DNA from: JBDRNO01 sp043811005
GTDB taxonomy: Bacteria; Bacteroidota; Bacteroidia; NORP154
Direction: 5' to 3'
DNA length: 25,271 nt
NCBI GenBank assembly: GCA_043811005.1
Contig: JBDRNO010000271.1
Coordinates: forward strand, 1-25,271
Shown: piece after piece, positions 1 through 9,000 of the stretch
Position numbering within the stretch: position 1 is the first letter of the stretch
How the letters are laid out: every line of letters starts with the position of its first letter
The notes under the pieces: model-generated
Database searches by the model: none
What the model was told of the DNA's origin: nothing
The model's input: only the letters and a program-made list of their open reading frames with translations
Made by a program: the position numbers and the translations under genes

Positions 1-3000
1 TCCTGCAGAAGTCTGTGCAGGAGAGGATCTGGTATTAGATGGTAATCCAGCCGGGGGATCAGGCACATATACAACTCACTTATGGACAGGAGATACAGGT
101 CCATTATCAGCCACTAATGTCCAAAATCCGACATTTAACTCAGGCGCTTCAGGCATATATAATTTAATTTATACAGTAACAGATGATAATGGTTGTATAA
201 AAACAGATAATATCACAATAACAGTAAATAATAATCCCACAGCAAGTACCAGTCCGGATCCGGCTGAAATATGTGCGGGAATAAATTTAATATTAAACGG
301 AAATCCGGCCGGGGGTTCAGGTACATACACCACACATTCATGGACTGGTGATACAGGCCCATTATCTACAACCAATGTTCAGAATCCTACGTTTAACACA
401 GCAGTACCCGGTACATATAATTTAACCTACACAGTAACAGATAATAATGGTTGTACAGGCACAGATAATATCACAGTAACAGTTTTTGATAATCCTACAA
501 CGAGTATTGCTCCGGGTCCTATTAAGGTATGTGCAGGAATAGATTTAGCATTAGATGGCAATCCGGCTGGGGGTTCAGGCACCTACACTACACATTCCTG
601 GACTGGTGATTTTGGGCCATTATCAGCTACAAATGTTCAAAATCCAACATTTAACACAGTCGTTACAGGCGTTTATAATTTAACATATACAGTTACGGAT
701 GATAATGGTTGTATTGGTTCTGATAATATTACTGTAACTGTAAATGATAATCCTACAGCAAGTATTGCTGGAACAAATGCAAGCTGTAATGATGCATGTG
801 ATGGTTCCGCTACGGTCAACACAAGCGGGGGGATTGCGCCATATACTTACTTGTGGGATGACCCCTCTGCACAATCCACTGCCACTGCAACCGGATTATG
901 TGTAAATACGTTTATTGTAACAGTGACCGACAGTATGAATTGCACCGATATTGATACTGTAACCATAACCGAACCAGCAGAATTAACGACATCCATTGCC
1001 GTTACTGATGTTACCTGTAACGGAGGCAATAACGGGGCAGCCGACCTGTCCGTATCAGGTGGAACCATAGCTTATACATACTCATGGTCGCCCGGAGGAG
1101 AAGTATCGCAAGACCTCATAAACCAGACTGCAGGAACGGATACGATTATCGTAACTGATGCCAATGGCTGTAAAGATACTGCTTATGCAACCATCAACGA
1201 ACCGTCTGCGATTATCCTTGACACCAGCACAGTAGATGCCAACTGCGGACAATCAGACGGAGAGGTTTCAGTTAGTGCATCAGGCGGTACCGGAAGTTAT
1301 ACTTACCTGTGGGATGATATCAACTCATCAACTACTGCCACAGTAACCGGACTGCCTGCTGGCAGCTACAATGTAGCCGTTACCGATTCCAGCAACTGTG
1401 CAGAGGTAGCTACTGCCATTATCAACGACCTGGGAGGAGGTACAGCTACTGCAGTAGTTGATGGTAATAATACATGTTATGATAGTTGTGACGGTTCCGC
1501 CTCGGCCACCATAGTCGGGGGAACTGCACCTTTTACATATCTTTGGGATGATCCGGGCTCTCAAACCACAGCTACAGCCACCGGCTTTTGTGCAGGCAAC
1601 TACACAGTAACAGTTACCGATGGCGCAGGTTGTATTTCTGCTGATGGAGTTACTATTACCGAACCTGCTTTGCTGGACGCTTCTATTGATTACTCTACCA
1701 ATGCATTATGTTGTTTTAGTTGTGATGGAGAAGCTACCGTATCTGTTTCCGGAGGTACAACACCATACACTTATATATGGACTAATTATATCGGAGATAC
1801 TATTAGTATTAGTGATTCTGCTTCAGGATTATGTTCTGATACGATGTATGTAACAGTAGTTGATACAAATGGTTGTATAGATGGTGATACGATTTTTATC
1901 TCTGAGCCATCTTTGCTCACTGCTTCCATCATTGGCACAGATGTATCATGTAATGGTGGCTCTGACGGAGCTGCTGATCTGACCGTCTTCGGTGGCACGC
2001 CACCATACACATATTCATGGTCAAGCGGACCAACAATCGAAGATCTGACAAACCTCATTGCCGGCATATATTCTGTTATGGTTACTGATTTTAATGGTTG
2101 TGATACCACAGCAATTGTAATTATCAATCAACCCGCTCCTCTGGCGCTTACACCCTCCTCTGTAAACGCCAACTGCGGTCAATCGGACGGGGAGGTCTCA
2201 GTTAGTGTGTCAGGCGGCACTACCAGCTATACTTATCTATGGGATGATCCTAACTCATCCGTTACTCCAACAGTAACCGGACTACCTGCCAATATCTATT
2301 ATATAACGGTTACTGATGCCAATAATTGCACTGCAATTACAACTGCAACGATCCTTGACATACCTGGCGGCACTGCTTCTGCAACAGTAAATAATAATGC
2401 ATCAGGTGCGGGGATCTGTGATGGGCAGGCAACAGTATCCATGACCGGTGGTACACCTCCATTTACTTACCTGTGGGATGATCCATTGGCACAAACAACT
2501 ACAACGGCAGTCAGTTTATGTGCCGGAAGTTATTGTATTTCAGTTACTGATGTTAACGGTTGTACAGATACTGCCTGCGTTGTTATTACCGAACCTAATG
2601 CAATAATCCTCACCATTGTTGGGACTGATGTTCTTTGTAATGGCGACTGCACCGGTGAAGCTGACCTGACAGTTACCGGTGGTGTTCCTCCATACACATA
2701 TCTATGGACAGGCGGTCTGACTGCTGAAGATATTGTAAATCTATGTGCCGGAACATACGATGTTACTGTCACTGATTCCAATTCAGTTACAGCAACAGCT
2801 TCCATAATTATCACCGAACCTGCAACACCGCTTTCTACTAATATTACAGGCACTAATATATTATGTAACGGTGATTTCACCGGTGCCGTTGACTTATCAG
2901 TTGCAGGTGGAACAGTCCCATATACTTACCTATGGGCGCCCGGAAGTGAGACTACTGAGGACCTGACCAACCTCGCTGCCGGCACTTATGATGTAACTGT

Positions 3001-6000
3001 AACAGATACTAATGGTTGTACAACTACAGACAGCTACATAATTACAGAGCCAACAGCAATAACCCTTAATACCGGCACTAATAATGCCAACTGCGGTCAA
3101 CCCGATGGTGATGCCACTGTCTTTGCTTCGGGTGGCACAGGCGCTTATACTTATCTTTGGAATGATAGCAGTTCTCAAACCACAGCTATCGCTACGGGAC
3201 TACCAGCAGGGGCATATACCGTTATCGTTACCGATAGTGCCGGGTGTACTGAAACCGGCTCTGTAAATATCAGTGATATTGGTGGAGGTACAGCATCAAC
3301 TACTGTTGACAATAATGCTTCATGCATCGGTGATTGTGATGGACAGGCAACTGCTTCAATTACCGGTGGTACAGTTCCATATACTTACCTGTGGGATAAT
3401 CCCTCCTCCCAAACCATTGCAACTGCTACAGGTCTTTGTGCAACAACTTATAATGTTACAATAACTGATGATGTTGGTTGTGTATCCACTGCATCTGTAA
3501 CTATCAGTGAACCCGTAATACTAACTGTTACTACAGCAGGCAATGATGCAATATGTAATGGAGGTTGTGAAGGAAATGCAACTGCAACGCCTTCAGGCGG
3601 TATTGGCGCTTATACATACCTGTGGGATGATCCCGCCACACAGATTACTGCAACAGCAACAGGACTATGCACCGGCACCTATAATGTCACAGTATTTGAT
3701 CAAAATGGGTGTATTGCAACAGATAATGTTTTAATAGGTGAACCGGTTGCTATTACTCTTACCCTAACTTATAATCCTTCAAACTGCGGTCAGGCAGACG
3801 GGGAAGCCACAGCTACACCTTCAAACGGAACAATTCCCTATTCATATTTATGGAATGATCCCCTTTCCCAAACTTCTGCCACAGCCACCGGTTTATTAGC
3901 AGGTGGTTGTACCGTAACAGTTACCGATTCAAATGGATGTACAGCAACCGGTACTGTGACAGTTAGTGATACAACAGGTCCTTCCGCTAATATTTCAAGC
4001 AGCAATGATGTTAGCTGTCCGGGAGGTAACGATGGAGAGATCACTGTTAATGTTTACGATGGTATACCGCCCTACACTTATCTGTGGGATGATCTATTGT
4101 CGCAAACTACCACCACAGCAGATAGCTTACTTGCAGGAACATATACTGTAATCATTACAGATGCTAATGGATGCATCACTACTGCAGGTACCACTATTAA
4201 CGAACCTCCGGTATTAATTGCTTCTATATCCTCAAGCGCTGACGCAAGCTGTAACGGTGATTGTGACGGAAATGCTTTTGCTTCTGCAACCGGTGGCACC
4301 TCCCCATACACATATCTTTGGAATGATCCCGGTTCGCAAACAACTGCAATTGCAACCGGCTTATGTAACGGACCTTATAATGTTATTGTCACAGATATTA
4401 ATGGATGTACAGATAACATTAGTGTTACAATAAATGAACCTACTCAGTTATCATTAACGACTTCTGCAACAGATGCCAGTTGTACCGGTGTATGCGATGG
4501 CAACGCTACTATTACTGCGAGCGGTGGTACTTCCCCATATACTTACCAGTGGGACGACCCTGGAACACAAACAACTACCATTGCAACCGGCTTATGTAAG
4601 GGAACATTCATTGTTACAGTTACAGATGCCAATGGCTGCATTGACAGTTCAACAGTTTTTATTAACGAGCCGGCAGTCCTGACTTCATCATTGATCAGTG
4701 AAGTTGGTGTGGATTGTAATGGCGATTGCGATGGTTATGCAGAGGTATCCGGAACAGGTGGCATATTACCATACACCTACCTGTGGAGTAACGGGCAAAC
4801 TGCCGCATTAGCCATCAACCTCTGTGCGGGTATATATGTCAATGATCTTACTGATGCAAATGGTTGTTCCGCTACAATAACAGCTATTATTTCTGAACCT
4901 GCAGCATTGACCAATGTGTTTTCAAGTATTGATGCAGATTGCAACGGAAATGCAACCGGAGAAGCCACTGCAAATATCAGCGGAGGAACTACTCCCTATA
5001 CTTATCAATGGAATGACGGTAACTTACAAACTACTGGTACAGCTACCGGATTAATAGCAGGAACGTATTCTGTTTTAGTTACCGATTCCAATGGATGCAA
5101 TATAACAAACAATATTACCATTAATGAGCCGGTACCAATCACCTTAGTGGTTACCACCACAGGATCCAATTGCGGTCAGGCGGATGGCGGGGCATGCGTT
5201 ACTGTTGCCAGTGGTGTTTCTCCCTTTACTTATCAGTGGAATGATGCTTCTTCTCAAACCACTGCCTGTGCTACAGGACTATTTTCAGGATCTTATAATA
5301 TATTGGTAACTGATGCTACCGGTTGTACTGCAACTAAGCCAGTGATGGTGAACGATCTGGGTTCACCCACATTTAGTATAGCATCCTCTGACGATGCAAA
5401 CTGTAATGGTGGCTGTGACGGTTTTGCCACCGCTCTAATAACTAATGGTACTCCGCCTTACACTTATCAATGGAATGATCCCTCCAGCCAATCTACTGCC
5501 ATTGCAACGGGATTGTGTGCCGGCGGTTACGTGGTTAGTGCAGTTGACGCCAATGCCTGTGCCGGAAATGTATCAGCTACCATAGGTGAGCCGTCTGTTT
5601 TGAATGTTACAATTTCCTCACAAACAGATGCTTCCTGTAATGGAGATTGTGATGGTGATGCAACCGTTCTGGCAGCCGGGGGTACTCCTCCTTATACTTA
5701 CCAGTGGAATAATCCTGGTATGCAGACCATATCAACAGCAACAGGATTATGTACAGGAACTTACGGAGTTACTGTTTCCGATGCCCATGGATGTACAGAC
5801 ACTACATCAGTTACCATTTCAGAGCCGGATATTATTACTCTCACTACATCCTCAATTAATGCCAATTGCGGACAATCAGACGGCAGCGCCTCTGTTGTTG
5901 CAACAGGAGGAAACGGACTCTATGGTTATCTGTGGAACGATGCCAATACACAAAATACTGCAACTGCTATTAACTTGTTAGCAGGACCTTACAATGTTAC

Positions 6001-9000
6001 CGTCACCGACATTTTAGGCTGTACGACTACTGCCAGTGTTATTGTAAATGACATTCCTGCCGGTACGCCAACCATATCTTCAACAATAGATGTGAGTTGT
6101 AATGGAGGCAGTGACGGGGCAGCAACTGTTTCAATGTCAGGCGGTACAATACCTTTTACTTACCTGTGGGATGACATTAATTCCCAGGCAACTACAACTG
6201 CTACCGGGCTTCCGGCAAATACTTACACAGTTAGTATTATTGATTCTAATGGCTGCCTTGTGACATCAAGCGCTGACATCTATGAACCCATATTACTCAC
6301 TGTTATAACTTTAAATGACAGTGTAAATTGTTATGGAGTGTGTGATGGCTCAGCCTTAGCATCACCTTCAGGCGGAACCATGCCATATTCTTATCTATGG
6401 AACGATCCGTTATCTCAATCTACTGTTACAGCCACCGGTCTATGTGTGGGTACTTATATTATTACCATCACAGATGGTAATGGCTGTATTGTAACAGAAA
6501 CTGCAATTGTAGGATCACCTGCTTTATTAGTATTGACTGAATCACATACCGATGCTAACTGCGGTCAGGCAGATGGTAGCGCTACGGTTACTGTTAATGG
6601 AGGAAAAACACCTTACATTTATACCTGGGATCCTCCGGGATCACAAGGTTTTCCAACTTATGACAGTTTATCAGCAGGAACTTATACTGTAACCGTTAAC
6701 GATGCCAATGGCTGTTCTGAGGATATTTCCATTACTATTTCCGACCTTAGTGGCCCAACGGCTGTTATTGTTAATAGCGATAGTGTTAGCTGCTATGGGG
6801 GTAATAATGGTTTCGCAACCGTAAGTATAGCTGGTGGCACCACACCTTATTCATACGAGTGGGATGATCCGCTTTCGCAAACAGCACCAACTGCTGCTAA
6901 TTTACCTGCTGGCAATTATATTGTTTCAGTAACAGACTCTAACGGCTGCATTGCTTCTGCTTCTGTTATCATTTATGAGACTGATTCAATTATATTTAAT
7001 CCTACATCTACAGGCCCTGCATGTTATGGTGATAGTAACGGAACTGCCGGTGTTATTGTTGTTGGTGGCACTACTCCGTACACTTACCAGTGGGATGATC
7101 CTGCTTCCCAAACTGCTTTTACAGCAACAGGTCTTAGTAATGGCATTTACACGGTTATCATCACCGATGCCAATGGATGTACAAGAATAGGGACATTTGT
7201 AATAAGCGATCCTTTACCTATGACTGCCAGTGCAACAGCGACAGATGTTTCCTGTTTTGGATATTGCGATGGTACGGCAACTGCTATACCTTCAAATGGA
7301 ACATCACCTTATACTTACCAATGGGATGACCCGAATAGTCAAGCTTCTGTTACTGCCGGAAACTTATGTGAAGGAACTTACAATGTAGCAATAATTGATG
7401 ATAATGGATGTATTGCATCAGCTTCTGCTACAGTCGGCACACCGACACTTTTAAACGCTTTCATTTCTTCCAGCGGTAATAATATTTGCAGTGGCAACTG
7501 CAATGGATGGGCACAATCAACAGTTATAGGTGGAACACCTCCCTATACATACTTATGGAATGATCCATTAGCACAAACTACTGCACAGGCAACAGGCTTA
7601 TGTGCCGGTTTATACGGTTTAACCGTTTCAGATGCCAGTGGTTGTTCATCCACTATATCGGTAACTATTACTGAGCCACAAATGTTGGTTATTACTACAA
7701 CATACAATAATGTAACCTGTAATGGCGCCTGTGACGGTAATGCTACTGTAAGCGTATCAGGCGGCACACCTCCTTATACCTATCAATGGAACGATGCTTC
7801 TTTCCAGACAACACTTACGGCAGACAGTTTATGTGCCGGCAGCTATACCGTTATTGTTACCGATGTGAATGGTTGTTTTAAAATTGCAACGGTTAATATT
7901 ACCGAGCTACCGGTGCTGGGGTTAGTAAATTCCAGCAATATATCATCAACCTGCGGAAACAATAATGGCGGGGCTTGTGTGAGTGTTATAGGTGGAGCCA
8001 CACCTTTTGTCATTACCTGGGATGATCCTTTCACTACTGTTGGCGCCTGTATATTTAATGTGTATGCAGGTGTATATAATCCTGTAGTATCAGATTCCAA
8101 TGGCTGTATTTTCACAATGCCCGTAATTGTTAATGACATTGCTGGTCCTGTTATAGACAGTATTTTAACTGCTGGTGTTACCTGTGCCGGTGATTTAAAC
8201 GGGACGGCAGAGGTCTTTGCTACCGGTGACTCATCAGCTCTTCCATTATCATACCTATGGCAGATCTTCAGCGATACGTTGGGGGATAGTACTTTTGTTG
8301 ACAGTTTGTCTGGAGCCACATATACAGTTACGGTTATAGACAACAATGGCTGTGTTACATCTGGTATGGCGGTTGTTTTTGAGCCAAATTCAATGGCAAG
8401 CGCCATAATATCATCAGATGATCCAAGCTGCAGCGGAGTTTGCGATGGTTCTGCCACTGTTATGGTTGCCGGTGGAGTATCTCCTTATGCTTACCAATGG
8501 ACAGACGGTCAAACCACTACAACAGCAACGGGTTTATGTTGGGGTATACATAATGTAATAATCATGGATGTTAACGGATGTTTCACTACAAGTACTGTTG
8601 TTTTAATTGATCCTGCACCAATTGTAGTATCAGATTCGGTCATTGATGTAAGTTGTCAGGGATATGATGATGGAGCAATATACTTAGATGTGAGCGGTGG
8701 GACACCATTTTATTCATATAACTGGATACCAAATGTAAGCGCTTCATCTATCGCAACAAATCTTTTATCCGGGACATTTATCATTATGGTAACTGATATG
8801 AACGGATGTATTTTTACTCATGCAGCAATTGTCAATGAACCGGTAGAGTTAACCGCTACAACGAACTTTATTCCTTCTACATGTGGAAATAATAACGGTA
8901 CGGCTATTGCTACACCTTCTGACGGAATGCCTCCTTACACTTATCTTTGGAATGATTTTTCAGCTACAACAACTGATACTGCTACTAATTTAATAGCTGG

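Noticed and set aside
851..853. ATG at 851 as the start of the adhesin gene
   Set aside because: The same frame is open back to base 2 and encodes the 86-residue units and the first SprB unit, so the Met is internal.
7843..8457. Long antisense open frames within the adhesin, including a 204-codon one
   Set aside because: They mirror the repetitive codon pattern of the sense strand, resemble no family and lack promoters.
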